From assembly GCF_003863965.1 (NCBI RefSeq), contig NZ_RRCN01000001.1, positions 1,560,702-1,624,701 of the forward strand: DNA of 64,000 nucleotides. The letters run 5' to 3'. This document shows positions 25,138 to 34,921 of this stretch, in pieces. Below the pieces are notes generated by a model, which was not told the DNA's origin, searched no databases, and saw nothing but the letters and a program-made list of their open reading frames with translations. Both the position numbers and the translations under genes were made by a program. Source of the DNA: Paenibacillus oralis (GTDB lineage: Bacteria; Bacillota; Bacilli; Paenibacillales; Paenibacillaceae). Position 1 is the first letter of the stretch, and every line of letters starts with the position of its first letter.

Positions 25138-25366
25138 GAAAAGCTCCAGTGAATAACATAAGGGCAAAAAAAGTCGTTATTCCAGCGATATCCGTCAATT
25201 TGGAGAAATTGAGGAAATTTATGTCTCTATTTTCTCGAATCACAAGGATATGCCCGCGTTCTGGACCAATCTTAGGAAAATAAGTACAAAAAATGCCGCT
25301 AATGGGGATGAACATGCCTGGTTTCGGATCATAAGAACATAAACTTCCGCTATTTTGGAGGCCGAC
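25138..25366 (+). repeat. Dispersed intergenic repeat, long copy 1
   Basis: About 230 bp of non-coding sequence between the VOC gene and the SLH phosphatase. It aligns along nearly its whole length with 38389-38615: CTCCAG near the start, ACATAAGGG, GATATCCGTC, GGAAAATAAGTACAAAAAAT, GGGGATGAACATGCCTGG and TTCCGCTATTTT. Its left half also aligns with 43923-44028. Confidence 0.88.
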
Positions 25367-25531
25367 GGTTCGCCGTACCAGCAGCTGTCTGCCAACGTCT
25401 GTCAAGCATCGATTTCTAGATTGAGCCAATTTAAAGCAAGGAAAAGGCCCCTCTGCATTGGTCGCAGAAGGGCCTGCCATTAACCCCGTAAATAGAGCCT
25501 CACGTTTTATGTTCACGCTCTCTCTTCGCTA

Positions 25532-28132
25532 TTACAAGCCTTCGATTAACTCCTTGAGGGCGCTATCGCTCTCCAAAGAGCGGATCATGAGCGTTACCGC
25601 TTCAACGCGGGTAGCTTTACTATCAGGTGCAAAGGAAGAGGCGGATACTCCTTGCACCAGCTTGGCCGACGAGGCCTGCTTAATCGCTTCCGCAGCCCAA
25701 TGCGAGCCGATCACATCCGTAAAGCTGGACTGTGCGCCTGTTGACAGTGCGCTAAGATTCATAACACGCGCGATGATCGTCACCATCTCGGCGCGGGAAA
25801 TGGTGGCATTCGGCTTAAAGCTGCCGTCGGCGTAGCCGGTCACAATCCCTTTTTCCGCCAATGCGCCGATGTAGCCAGCAGCCCAATGCGAGCCCGTATC
25901 CTTAAATCCAGGGGAAGCAGGGCTTGTGGCCAGCCCGAAGGCACGGGCAATCATGGCGGCAAATTCCGCTCTTGTTACTGGTGCATCCGGACGGAATGTA
26001 CCATCCTCATACCCAGTGACAATCCGCAGCTTCATGGCTTTGGCAACGGAGTTTCCGCCCCAATGACCATTCGTATCGCTGAACGTTTTGTTCGCATTTT
26101 TCGTTGCGGCGATAGCGTCGCTGACCGTCTTCAGAACCGTTTCCCGGCTAACCGCATTCGCTTGGAACGGATTCACTGTGGCAGCCTGATCTTCCGTGGT
26201 TGGCTGTTCCGGCTTGGCATCCGGCTTTTGAGCGCCCGGGGCCTGCTGTTCCGACGTGTCCGCGGAGTCCGTATTGTTGCTTACCGTCCCGCCCTTGGAG
26301 GAATTTTTGCTACCCGAACTCGAGTTGCCGCCACTCGTCTTATCCGTAATCGACAGCGCAATCCGCTGGTTTTGATAGATAACTTGGGCGCTATACTTGC
26401 TTGGCAACCCTGCAACCTCAACGGAAGCAAATTCTCCGCTCCGCTGACTCGCACCATGGGTTATCAGGGAGATGGTGCCGCTGCCAGGCACATAGTTATT
26501 TGCAAAATTTACGCGCAACTTCCCATCCGTTTGAACCGTGCCTTTGATTTCAAGCACGTCATCGGCGCCGGTAAGGTTAAGCACAAGGGTACCGTCTGCA
26601 GATTGTGCGAAATTCCCGCCGATGGTCATTTTTCCATATACACTCTCTACAACGGAACCAGCGGTATTCACCACATCGCCACTGCCAAATGCCGTTGCCG
26701 AACCGCCTTCAAGCGTGCCGTCGTTGATCCGGGTGCCGCCGGAATACGTATTATTGCCCAGCAGCTTTAAAGTGCCGGTTCCTTCCTTCGTCAGCTTGCC
26801 TGTGCCGGAAATGTCGTTCCGCCATTGATCCGCTGCATGGAAACCGCCCTTGCCGGCATCCATCGTCACCATTTCATCACCGTCAAAAGCGCCATATCCG
26901 TCTGCGGCGGCAAACAGATTCAAGCGCCCCCAACCTTCCGGATCATCCAGCAGCGGATAGCCGGACGGTAGGCCGGTCGTAGCCAGAACCGTACGGCGCT
27001 GCTCAGCGCTCAAATAAGGCAGGCGGGTTTCCAGCAATACCTCGGCCCCTTTAGGAACAACCATAGGCTCCGCCGTGGACTGGATCGGCGAGAATCCGTA
27101 GGTCAACCGCTTGGTATATTCCGCTTTATTTTTCTCATAATCGCTGAACCGGTCTTCGGCTGTACCGGCCTGTGTCAACAAAATGTCATGGGCCTGATCA
27201 TAAGCAGCCTGCTTAAGCGCGGTATTCTCCGGGTCATTCAGGGTAGCTGCCGCCAAGGCCGTTGCCATGACCCGTCCGCCCATGACATCCAAAGGAGAAT
27301 GCATGCCGGCTACAATCCGGTTGTTTCCCATCTCCGAAGCCCGGGTCAACAGCTCCTGGAACCGCTCAGGCACGGCGTAGGCCAGAGACAACGCAGCGAG
27401 ATACGAAGCGTTGGTATGGCCGCTTGGGAAACCGCCATCCGTTTCAGGCGTACTGCTTCTGGCCGGAAGCAAGGTTGGCACAATAATGGAAGGATCCGTC
27501 CAACGGTACGGGCGAGGATAACTATAATATTTTTTAGCCGGGTTCGTTGAAGCATAATTGCCCCGCAGCTTTCCGATCAAGTCCACCATGCTGCCCAGCT
27601 GGGAATTTGCATCACCGCCATTATTCTGACCATTACCGTCGTTATATTTTACCGCAGTGGCATCATCCGGAATATCGGTAATCGTGGTGTACGTTCCCGA
27701 CATGGAGCGGTACACTTCGGATAGTGAACCAAGACCATCAGCCGCCCCATAGGTTTGATTTCTCCGGTCATCGTAATAGGCCGCATCTTCCTCTTCAGGC
27801 GTACGAGCGGCCGCAATATCGGCCACATATTGAATGTTGTAGTCCAGCACCTCGTCATTCAGCTTGGTGCCATTATCCCAGGAAGACCCGGGGTTCCAGA
27901 GATCCAGGTACCCGGAGAGTATTCCGATCGCCGGGTTGGAATAGACCGCATCATTCACGGAAGTGTTGTTCTTGTAGCTATCCACAAAATGCCCCCATTC
28001 CGGAGCTGCCGGCAGCCGGGTAGAGGATGCGGCGGATGCGGCCATTGCAGGATTTCCAACCACAAAGGAATTGGAAATGACCGCAAGACCCACAGCAGCC
28101 GATAATAACTTGTTTGTGAGCTTTGTTTTCAT
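25532..28132 (-). CDS. Surface PAP2 (class A) acid phosphatase with autotransporter-type beta repeat and three SLH domains
   Basis: An 866-residue cell-surface protein. The signal peptide ends near AMA (31). The phosphatase core matches KX6RP (200-208), PSGH (236-239) and RX5HX3D (272-282), the class A acid phosphatase motif set. Residues about 440-600 hold TGKLTKEGTGTLKLLGNNTY and a GGT-rich beta segment like the autotransporter-associated strand repeat, unusual in a Gram-positive protein. A Ser/Gly/Gln/Pro linker follows, then three S-layer-homology domains (about 683-742, 743-801, 802-866). SLH domains bind pyruvylated wall polymer. The gene appears monocistronic and faces away from the AraC gene. 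Confidence 0.92.
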   Translation of the reverse strand: MKTKLTNKLLSAAVGLAVISNSFVVGNPAMAASAASSTRLPAAPEWGHFVDSYKNNTSVNDAVYSNPAIGILSGYLDLWNPGSSWDNGTKLNDEVLDYNIQYVADIAAARTPEEEDAAYYDDRRNQTYGAADGLGSLSEVYRSMSGTYTTITDIPDDATAVKYNDGNGQNNGGDANSQLGSMVDLIGKLRGNYASTNPAKKYYSYPRPYRWTDPSIIVPTLLPARSSTPETDGGFPSGHTNASYLAALSLAYAVPERFQELLTRASEMGNNRIVAGMHSPLDVMGGRVMATALAAATLNDPENTALKQAAYDQAHDILLTQAGTAEDRFSDYEKNKAEYTKRLTYGFSPIQSTAEPMVVPKGAEVLLETRLPYLSAEQRRTVLATTGLPSGYPLLDDPEGWGRLNLFAAADGYGAFDGDEMVTMDAGKGGFHAADQWRNDISGTGKLTKEGTGTLKLLGNNTYSGGTRINDGTLEGGSATAFGSGDVVNTAGSVVESVYGKMTIGGNFAQSADGTLVLNLTGADDVLEIKGTVQTDGKLRVNFANNYVPGSGTISLITHGASQRSGEFASVEVAGLPSKYSAQVIYQNQRIALSITDKTSGGNSSSGSKNSSKGGTVSNNTDSADTSEQQAPGAQKPDAKPEQPTTEDQAATVNPFQANAVSRETVLKTVSDAIAATKNANKTFSDTNGHWGGNSVAKAMKLRIVTGYEDGTFRPDAPVTRAEFAAMIARAFGLATSPASPGFKDTGSHWAAGYIGALAEKGIVTGYADGSFKPNATISRAEMVTIIARVMNLSALSTGAQSSFTDVIGSHWAAEAIKQASSAKLVQGVSASSFAPDSKATRVEAVTLMIRSLESDSALKELIEGL

Positions 28133-28342
28133 AACTTCTCTGCTCCCTTATCCCATTTTTTTCGATTCGAATCGGTCCTAATGTAGCATCAGGCCGCGCC
28201 GGCCTTCAATATGACAATTTCTCAATTCTATCAATTTGGGATCATTTCGGCCGAATTGGGTGATTTAACATTCGCTTAACATAAACCATGAATGAATTTG
28301 TCATTGTGTGGTGTATAATGCCGCCGGGGAGGAGAGTAAACC

Positions 28343-30661
28343 TTGAAGAAATGGAACTCAGCATTTACCAGCCTGGCGATTTCATATGTATCCATGGTGC
28401 TCGTCATTGTCCTGTTGCTCTGCTCTGTCTTCTATATCTATTTCTCGAGCAAATACAAAGAGGAGTTGCGCGCCAAGAATCAGCTGATTCTTGAGAATAC
28501 AGCCCAAACGATTGAAACTACGGTACTTCAAAGAGTTCAGCAGGTCTATCTGGAACTGTCCTTGGACAAAACCGCCGATCTTCGTTTATTTGCCGATTCT
28601 TCCAATCAAATGCATCCAGGCAGCGTAATCGATCTCCAGGAACTGTTGAAGTCGGAGGCAGCCGCCCATTCGGACATCGTACAGGCGGTGCATCTGTATG
28701 ATCCCAAGCGGAATGTCATGCTTTCATCGCGCTACGGGCTAAACTACCATGCCGATCAAAGGGATGGCGCCGAATATTGGGCGGATTGGATGGACGGGAT
28801 GCGCAAGTACAAGCAAAACGACCTGTGGACTCCGGCAAGGTGGATCCCGGAAGATATTTTCTCCCGTGTCCCGGGCGGCAACGGCAATACCTTGATCACC
28901 TATGCGCACAGCTATCCGTTTCAGTCCTCCGGCGAAAACAGCGACCTGATCATCGCCATCGATGTGAAGGAAAGCGCGATGAACGGGATTATTCGGAATA
29001 TGATGCCTTCGCAATATGAGAGTACGTTTATTTTGGACCGGTCCGGACGCATGATCAAAGGTTCAGACGAAGGTACATCAGGGCTTCAGGACGAGTTTAA
29101 CTCCAGCATCACCAAGGTATTGGAGTTCGGGGCAGGTGCCGGAAGCTTTCTCGACAAGATCGGCGGCACCTCCTATGTGGTCTCCTATCAAACCCTTCCG
29201 TCCACCGGCTGGAAGATGTACAGCGCCATGCCCTCCAGCTTTTTCTATGAAAAATCGGTGGTTGTACAAAAGCTGACCCTTGGGGTATGTTTGGTTGCCA
29301 TCTTGTTAGGCACGCTGCTATCCGGGATTTTGGCCAGAATGAACTACAGCCCGATCAAACGGTTGGCCTTGAAGATCAAAGACCTGACCGGCCATACGCC
29401 TGATCACGCAACAAATGAGTATCGGATGATTGACTCCGCCTTCATCAGGCTGAGCGATAAAGTCAGTAGTCTGGAGGAGACTCTCCAGGCCAATAGCCCG
29501 ATTATTAAGCGCAATGTGGTATTGAACATTCTGCACAACGATTTTAACCGCGAAGCATTGGCAAAAGAGCTGCAATACTTAGGTGTCTCCCGGGAATTCA
29601 ATCATTACTGCTGCCTGCTCCTGAATTCGGGGGACGCCTTTGCCCCATTAAGCTCTGGAAATATGCAGGTTGTCATGCAGCAGATGATCAATCAATTGGA
29701 GGCGGTTTGTCTCCCGGGAACCCGGATCATTGCCGAAGAGCTGCCGGATAAGAAGATTGCAGTGATACTTTGTGCCCGTGAAGCGTCCGACGCTTTATTG
29801 GAACAGTTCTCCCATTGGGTGTTAGCGGAGAGCAAGCGGCAGTTCCATCTGGATTTTCAACTCTCGTGGGGTTCTTGGGTGCGGAAGATGGCCGATGTCC
29901 ACATCAGCTACAACGTGGCCCGGACCTTAATGAAATACGCCTATTTCCTGCCGGAGACTTCCATTCTTAAGGACCTGCGCCTCTTGGAGCGGGAGAACAG
30001 TCTTGACGAAATTCCGCAATCGGTACTTATGAGGTTTAGGGAAAAATTGCAGGCACGCCAGCTTCGCGAGATCGAAACATCTGTCGAGCAGCTTGTTACT
30101 GCCATGCGGGAAGGCGTGTACCCCGCCGATTATTGCCACTTTGTGCTGGCGAATATCGTGTTCGTCTACTCCGATTATTTGAAAAGCGTCCGCTATAACC
30201 CCCCCGTTCAAGGACATTTGGATCTGTACAATCAGTACATCGGGATTCGCAATATCGATGATTTTCGGGATTGGCTGGCGGATTCGGTCACCACATTCAT
30301 TCATCAAACGGAAAAGCGGAACAGCGAAAGAGCCATCTCCACGATCGAGTCGGCCAAGCTGTATATCGAGCGCCATTTGTCGGAGGATCTGTCGCTGGAA
30401 GCGGTGTCCGCCAAAGTGTTTATCAGCCCTAAGTATTTAAGCAAACTCTTTAAAGAGGAGCTCGGAGTCACCTACACCGATTATATCACCGGCCGGCGCA
30501 TGGAACGGGCCAAGGTGTTGATCGAGAACAATAATATGACGGTCGAACAAATAGCGAGTACGGTCGGCTATGGAACTGCGGCCTATTTTATTAAGAGATT
30601 TAAGGAAATGTACGGCTGTACGCCGGGGAATTACTTGCGGAATACGGCGAAACAGGTGTAA
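28343..30661 (+). CDS. AraC-family regulator with extracellular sensor domain (YesN/YesS-like)
   Basis: A 772-residue membrane-bound regulator. A first helix spans about 10-36, then an extracellular sensor of about 270 residues, a second helix (307-330), a HAMP-like linker and a central cytoplasmic region. The C-terminal AraC double helix-turn-helix (about 670-770) includes SLEAVSAKVFISPKYLSKLFKEELG and VEQIASTVGYGTAAYFIKRFKEMYG. The TTG start follows GGAGGAGAG. It is directly upstream of a solute-binding lipoprotein gene (gap 53 bp), and that protein may present the ligand. Confidence 0.92.
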   Translation: MKKWNSAFTSLAISYVSMVLVIVLLLCSVFYIYFSSKYKEELRAKNQLILENTAQTIETTVLQRVQQVYLELSLDKTADLRLFADSSNQMHPGSVIDLQELLKSEAAAHSDIVQAVHLYDPKRNVMLSSRYGLNYHADQRDGAEYWADWMDGMRKYKQNDLWTPARWIPEDIFSRVPGGNGNTLITYAHSYPFQSSGENSDLIIAIDVKESAMNGIIRNMMPSQYESTFILDRSGRMIKGSDEGTSGLQDEFNSSITKVLEFGAGAGSFLDKIGGTSYVVSYQTLPSTGWKMYSAMPSSFFYEKSVVVQKLTLGVCLVAILLGTLLSGILARMNYSPIKRLALKIKDLTGHTPDHATNEYRMIDSAFIRLSDKVSSLEETLQANSPIIKRNVVLNILHNDFNREALAKELQYLGVSREFNHYCCLLLNSGDAFAPLSSGNMQVVMQQMINQLEAVCLPGTRIIAEELPDKKIAVILCAREASDALLEQFSHWVLAESKRQFHLDFQLSWGSWVRKMADVHISYNVARTLMKYAYFLPETSILKDLRLLERENSLDEIPQSVLMRFREKLQARQLREIETSVEQLVTAMREGVYPADYCHFVLANIVFVYSDYLKSVRYNPPVQGHLDLYNQYIGIRNIDDFRDWLADSVTTFIHQTEKRNSERAISTIESAKLYIERHLSEDLSLEAVSAKVFISPKYLSKLFKEELGVTYTDYITGRRMERAKVLIENNNMTVEQIASTVGYGTAAYFIKRFKEMYGCTPGNYLRNTAKQV

Positions 30662-30713
30662 CCGCTACGGCCGGCCGGTTGGAAGCAGATCATGATTTAA
30701 GGAAGGACTCAGC

Positions 30714-32342
30714 ATGAACATGAAGGAATTACGGCGTTTTACACTCCTTATGGCTGTGATCGCATTAGGTATGGTCAGCGGCTGCGGGACACCGCCAGAC
30801 AATCTGTCAACCGCCAAGGATGCTCAGGAAGAAGCGGCTTCCGTTATCCCGCGGTACAAGATTTCCTGGACGATGCATCAGAATCTGCCGGTGCCTGAGG
30901 ATGCCGAGATGGTGCGGTACATTGAAGACCAATTTCACGTGGATCTGGACGTCTGGAATCTGGAAAATAATAAATATGAAGCGCTCCTGGACATCAAGTT
31001 GGCCCAAGGCGCGATCCCTGATCTTTTTAGGATCAGGCAGCCGCAAGACCTGCTCAAGTATCAACAGCAAGGTCTCCTGGCCGAAATTCCCGAAGACACG
31101 CTGAACAAGTACGCCCCTAATATTATGAAGGCCATCCGGGAACATGCGCCTGCTTATCGGGATTATGGAAAAATCGATGGGAAATATTACGGCATTCCTG
31201 TCGTTAATCCCACGAACATCTATCGCATCCCTGTCGTCTACAGAAAGGATTGGCTCGATAAGCTGGACCTGCCTGTGCCTAAGACGCTATCCGACTTTGA
31301 AAGGGTCATCTATGCGTTCGCGAATGAGGATCCGGACGGCAACGGCATCAAGGATACCTACGGTCTATCCCTCGAAGGGATGAATGTGGTGTTCGGCGCC
31401 TTCGGGCAGATCGTTTTCGCGGACCAGATCTATTTCGGGGAAAAGGACGGGAATCTGGTCATCGGCGCTTTGGAGCCGGAAATGAAGCAAGCTTTGCAGT
31501 ACCTTCGCAAATGGTATCAGGATGGCATCATCGATCCGGAGTTTATTACCGGGGAGAATAAAGGGGGCTACAAGCACCTGTCGCATGCTTTTATTAATGG
31601 AAGAGTCGGCATGACCTCGATGGGCAACTACTACCACTGGATTCAAAACGCCGATTATTTAACGTGGACTTACGATGGCCACTTGGGCGGCGAAGAGACG
31701 CCTGTCGAAGCCGCCTATAACGCAAAGGAATTAACCGCCAAAAATCCGCAGGCCCGGATTGTGTTCGGTCAGCCCTTTAGCGGACCGGGCGGTAAACGGG
31801 GCTCCAAAGCCTATGATATGCTGATGAGCTTCACGGCGATCGGCGCGGACGCCGCCAAAGAGCCGGGCAAGCTGGAGACGATCCTGCAAATCCTTGACTA
31901 TGTTAGCGCCAATCCTGATCCGGAAAAAGATACTTCGATGAAATACGGGGTTAAGGGAAAGCACTGGACATGGGCAGGGGCCGCGAAGGAGAATGTCATT
32001 GTGCTGCCTCCTTATGACCAAATGTTCAGCTATCAAAATGCGATCGGCGCCAATCTGGGCATGACGATCCCCTTGATGCCCACCGCGCGAAGAGAGCAAT
32101 GGGCTTCGACCTTGGGCCTTGATCGGGACGGCATCTACAATGCCTTGGAGGTGGCGACTCCCTCCCTGGTCAAAACTGGACCTGAGCTCATTACGCTGAG
32201 AAACAAAGCTTATATTTCCTTCATCACCGGCGGCCGGCCCTTGGAGGAGTTCGACGATTTCGTTAAGGAGTTTATGGCGGCCGGCGGAACCGAGGTTCTG
32301 CAGGAAGCGGGTGAGTGGTATCATCAGCACACCGTGAAGTGA
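30714..32342 (+). CDS. ABC-type extracellular solute-binding lipoprotein (LplA/YtcQ-like)
   Basis: A 542-residue lipoprotein with lipobox VSGC (Cys24). Features of the long Bacillales sugar-oligomer binding proteins include an early WTMHQNLPVPEDAEM and a GIPVVNPTNIYRIPVVYRKDWLDKL segment. They also include ANEDPDGNGIKDTYGLS, a Ca-like loop, and MTSMGNYYHW. No permease genes follow; the next gene is an unrelated minus-strand receptor. It could serve a remote permease or act as co-sensor for the AraC regulator upstream. Confidence 0.9.
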   Translation: MNMKELRRFTLLMAVIALGMVSGCGTPPDNLSTAKDAQEEAASVIPRYKISWTMHQNLPVPEDAEMVRYIEDQFHVDLDVWNLENNKYEALLDIKLAQGAIPDLFRIRQPQDLLKYQQQGLLAEIPEDTLNKYAPNIMKAIREHAPAYRDYGKIDGKYYGIPVVNPTNIYRIPVVYRKDWLDKLDLPVPKTLSDFERVIYAFANEDPDGNGIKDTYGLSLEGMNVVFGAFGQIVFADQIYFGEKDGNLVIGALEPEMKQALQYLRKWYQDGIIDPEFITGENKGGYKHLSHAFINGRVGMTSMGNYYHWIQNADYLTWTYDGHLGGEETPVEAAYNAKELTAKNPQARIVFGQPFSGPGGKRGSKAYDMLMSFTAIGADAAKEPGKLETILQILDYVSANPDPEKDTSMKYGVKGKHWTWAGAAKENVIVLPPYDQMFSYQNAIGANLGMTIPLMPTARREQWASTLGLDRDGIYNALEVATPSLVKTGPELITLRNKAYISFITGGRPLEEFDDFVKEFMAAGGTEVLQEAGEWYHQHTVK

Positions 32343-32374
32343 CTTATTTATTCAACACGCGCGCGGTATATGTA

Positions 32375-32399
32375 AATCCCCCCCTTGATCGGGGGGGAC
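32375..32399. terminator. GC-only hairpin between convergent genes
   Basis: Seven C (32378-32384) pair with seven G (32391-32397). There is no clear T tract, so terminator function is weakly supported. Confidence 0.4.
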
Positions 32400-32416
32400 T
32401 ATGGACTATGCCATAT

Positions 32417-33319
32417 TTATATATTTTCAGCAACGTTCCGGGCCTGTTCATCTAGTTTTTGGGCAGAGTCAACGATGCTGCTGAAGTCTTCCATAGTCAC
32501 TCGTATCTGTTGCTGACTCTCCACGATAGAAGATTGGACGCGGCCGATACCGTCTGAAATCTCGGTGATCTCCTTTGTAATGCCGCTAATGGCGCTCTGC
32601 ACCTTGGTGATGGACTCCGACACCTCGCCCGATAGCTTACGCACCTCCGTGGCTACTACATCAAACCCTCTACCGTATGGACCCGCGTGGGCTGCCTCGA
32701 TGGCTGCATTTAGAGCGAGCAGGTTGGTCTGTGAGGCAATATCACGGATGGTCTGCACGATCCCCTGGATCGACTTGGCCTGTTCCTGCAGCCCCTCAAG
32801 GGTGAGGGTGTTATCCTCTGAAAACTCAGCAATCCGGTCCACACTGAGCAGCAGTTCCCTGCTCCGGCTAATTCCCTCCTCGGCACGCTGGTTTAAGCCT
32901 TGGGAGGTCTTCTCCAACTCCTTAACCACAGTGGACAGGCCGAATTGGCGTTTGGTAATATCCGTTGCGACTTTGGAGACGCCGATGATCTCAGAATCCT
33001 GTTCATCAAATATCGGCATATAGGTGGCCTCCAGCCACACCGTTTCACCGCGGGCATTTTTCCGTTCAATCTTATCCTGAAAGCTTTGCCCGGACAGCAA
33101 AGCCCCCCAGAACTGCTCATAGGCCGGCGAGTTAACAAATGAGTCGAAGCAGAAGTCCCGATGCTGCATTTTCAGTATATCGTCAATTGAATATCCCATC
33201 GTATCAGCGAATACCTCGTTTACATAGGTCACCTTTCGATCGATGTCAAACCGGATAATAGCCAGATTCCTCTCCATCGCTCTGAAAACCAGTTCGTCCG
33301 TTACCGCTTGTTTTTGCAT
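32417..33319 (-). CDS. Soluble PAS-domain methyl-accepting chemotaxis-type protein
   Basis: About 300 residues and no membrane helix. A PAS domain (about 15-125) has [21 protein letters not shown] and the PAC end [14 protein letters not shown] shortened MCP signalling domain follows, with the hairpin tip reading [23 protein letters not shown]. It should bind a small ligand or cofactor in the cytoplasm and signal to CheA/CheW. GGAGGTGG lies before the ATG at 33319; a longer start at 33361 lacks a site. Confidence 0.88.
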   Translation of the reverse strand: MQKQAVTDELVFRAMERNLAIIRFDIDRKVTYVNEVFADTMGYSIDDILKMQHRDFCFDSFVNSPAYEQFWGALLSGQSFQDKIERKNARGETVWLEATYMPIFDEQDSEIIGVSKVATDITKRQFGLSTVVKELEKTSQGLNQRAEEGISRSRELLLSVDRIAEFSEDNTLTLEGLQEQAKSIQGIVQTIRDIASQTNLLALNAAIEAAHAGPYGRGFDVVATEVRKLSGEVSESITKVQSAISGITKEITEISDGIGRVQSSIVESQQQIRVTMEDFSSIVDSAQKLDEQARNVAENI

Positions 33320-33518
33320 AAAGTAATTTTCCACCTCCATTGTTAAAAAAGCAGAATCCAACTCCTAATATACCAGTTTAACAACGATATCTGAACAATA
33401 AATAGACTTGTGCTCGACGTCAAAGCCAATGGTGGTCTAAATCCTCGCGTCGCCTGTTAAGCCGGTTGCCGATGGCCTGAAATTGAAGGGCACCTATAAA
33501 ATCTCAAAATATCATGTG

Positions 33519-33549
33519 TTGACTTAAACCATGGTTTAAGTCGTATCCT
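33519..33549 (+). promoter_or_regulatory. MerR-type promoter with perfect palindrome in a 19-bp spacer
   Basis: A -35 TTGACT (33519-33524) and a -10 TATCCT (33544-33549) are 19 bp apart. Between and over them lies a perfect 22-bp palindrome (33521-33542) with half-site GACTTAAACCA. A 19-bp spacer with a central dyad is the hallmark of MerR-activated promoters. The next gene encodes a MerR regulator. Confidence 0.85.
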
Positions 33550-33588
33550 ATTCCTGTCGGCAATGAGATCAAATTTGGAGGTCTCCAG

Positions 33589-33987
33589 ATGAAGTATTAT
33601 TCCATTAGCGAAGTTTCAGCCAAGTTCAATATTCCGGAATCGACGTTGCGTTATTATGAAAAAAAGGGACTGCTCCCGCTGATCGAGCGCGATGAAGCGG
33701 GCAGGCGGTTATTTTCGGAAGATCAAATGACGCTCCTTAAAATCGTTACTTATTTAAAAAACACGCACATGTCCATACGCGGCATCAAGCAGTATATTGC
33801 GTGGGTAGTAGAAGGAGATCGGACCACCGAACTCCGGCTGGAAATGTTGAAAAATCACAAGCAAGCGGTGCTGGCTGAAATTTCGTTGATGACCAAAGCC
33901 TTAGAAGGAATTGACGTAAAAATTTCCCGTTATGCAAAACGTATTCAGGAAAGCAATAAAAATAATAATAGAGAAGAGGCGCTATAA
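33589..33987 (+). CDS. MerR-family transcriptional regulator
   Basis: A 132-residue MerR protein. The helix-turn-helix reads YSISEVSAKFNIPESTLRYYEKKGLLP, followed by a dimerisation coiled coil rich in Lys, Leu and Glu. It has no large ligand domain. It sits behind its own 19-bp-spacer promoter and overlaps the SDR gene by one base (ATAATG junction), so both are co-transcribed and probably auto-activated. Confidence 0.93.
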   Translation: MKYYSISEVSAKFNIPESTLRYYEKKGLLPLIERDEAGRRLFSEDQMTLLKIVTYLKNTHMSIRGIKQYIAWVVEGDRTTELRLEMLKNHKQAVLAEISLMTKALEGIDVKISRYAKRIQESNKNNNREEAL

Positions 33988-34748
33988 TGAAACTTTCAGG
34001 AAATACCATACTTATTACAGGCGGAAGTACCGGAATAGGATTGGCTTTTGCAGAGCGTTTTATTAAAGCCGGGAATACGGTTATTGTTTGCGGACGGCGT
34101 GAAGATGCCCTTGAAAATGCGAAAGAAAAGTTCCCTAGCCTTATTACTCATGTATGTGATTTGAATATGGAATCCGAGCGCGTTGCATTGTTTGATTGGG
34201 TGACTGCGAACTATCCGGAAGTGAATGTGTTGGTCAACAATGCAGGGATTCAACAACGGTTTAATGTATTAACAGTGGATGCGAAGAACGATTGGAGTTA
34301 TTTCAACAAAGAAATCACAACCAACATGGAGGCGCCTTTCCACCTCTCTATGCTGTTCGCTCCGTTTTTTACGGCAAAAGAAGCGGCGGCGATCATCAAC
34401 GTGACGTCCGGGCTGGCTTTTACCCCGTTTGTGATTGCTCCGATTTATTCGGCAACCAAAGCGGCGCTGCATTCATTTACAATGAGTTTAAGACACCAAC
34501 TTTCCGATACCTCTGTAGAAGTCATTGAAGTTGCTCCTCCAGCAGTAAATACAGATCTAGGCGGAGCGGGGCTGCATGTACAAGGAGAACCATTGGACGC
34601 CTTTACGGATGGAATTTTCAAAGGATTGGAAGAGGGCAAACAGGAAATTGGCTATGGTACTTCTGTGAATCGGTTGCGCATGTCGCGGGATGAAATCGAC
34701 GAGTACACAGAAAAGATGTACACGGCCACGAAGAACATGATTGAATAA
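33987..34748 (+). CDS. Short-chain dehydrogenase/reductase (DltE-like)
   Basis: A 253-residue classical SDR. The cofactor loop is TGGSTGIG, the NNAG motif is VNNAGIQ, and the catalytic pair is in YSATKAAL. Its C-terminal pattern EVAPPAVNTDLGG matches the DltE/YkvO-like group. The substrate is unknown. It is coupled to the MerR regulator upstream. Confidence 0.92.
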   Translation: MKLSGNTILITGGSTGIGLAFAERFIKAGNTVIVCGRREDALENAKEKFPSLITHVCDLNMESERVALFDWVTANYPEVNVLVNNAGIQQRFNVLTVDAKNDWSYFNKEITTNMEAPFHLSMLFAPFFTAKEAAAIINVTSGLAFTPFVIAPIYSATKAALHSFTMSLRHQLSDTSVEVIEVAPPAVNTDLGGAGLHVQGEPLDAFTDGIFKGLEEGKQEIGYGTSVNRLRMSRDEIDEYTEKMYTATKNMIE

Positions 34749-34838
34749 CTACTCGTGCCTCCAGGCACGTTCCGTCTGCGTATTACCAATGTAGGTGCAG
34801 GGCCGGCAGCCGTACAAGGAGTTATTTTAGTATTTTAA
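34749..34838 (+). pseudogene. C-terminal fragment of an unidentified protein
   Basis: Directly after the SDR stop, one frame reads LLVPPGTFRLRITNVGAG then PAAVQGVILVF and a stop. This looks like the last beta strands of a larger protein and has no start. It is followed by a terminator, as a gene end would be. The parent protein was not identified. Confidence 0.45.
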
Positions 34839-34845
34839 TGGTTTT

Positions 34846-34892
34846 AAAAAAGCCGGGTCACCATAGCGGACTGCTATAGGATCCGGCTTTTT
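34846..34892 (+). terminator. Rho-independent terminator
   Basis: AGCCGG pairs with CCGGCT through a branched stem (CATAGC/GCTATAG inside), with A and T runs on the two sides. It can end the MerR/SDR transcript and the small minus-strand genes. Confidence 0.75.
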
Positions 34893-34921
34893 GTAAAGTT
34901 ACCGCTCATTCATAGTAATAA

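Noticed and set aside
25115..25516. Minus-strand frame sharing [13 protein letters not shown] with a frame at 38039-38569
   Set aside because: The similarity is real but comes from the dispersed non-coding repeat, not from a conserved protein.
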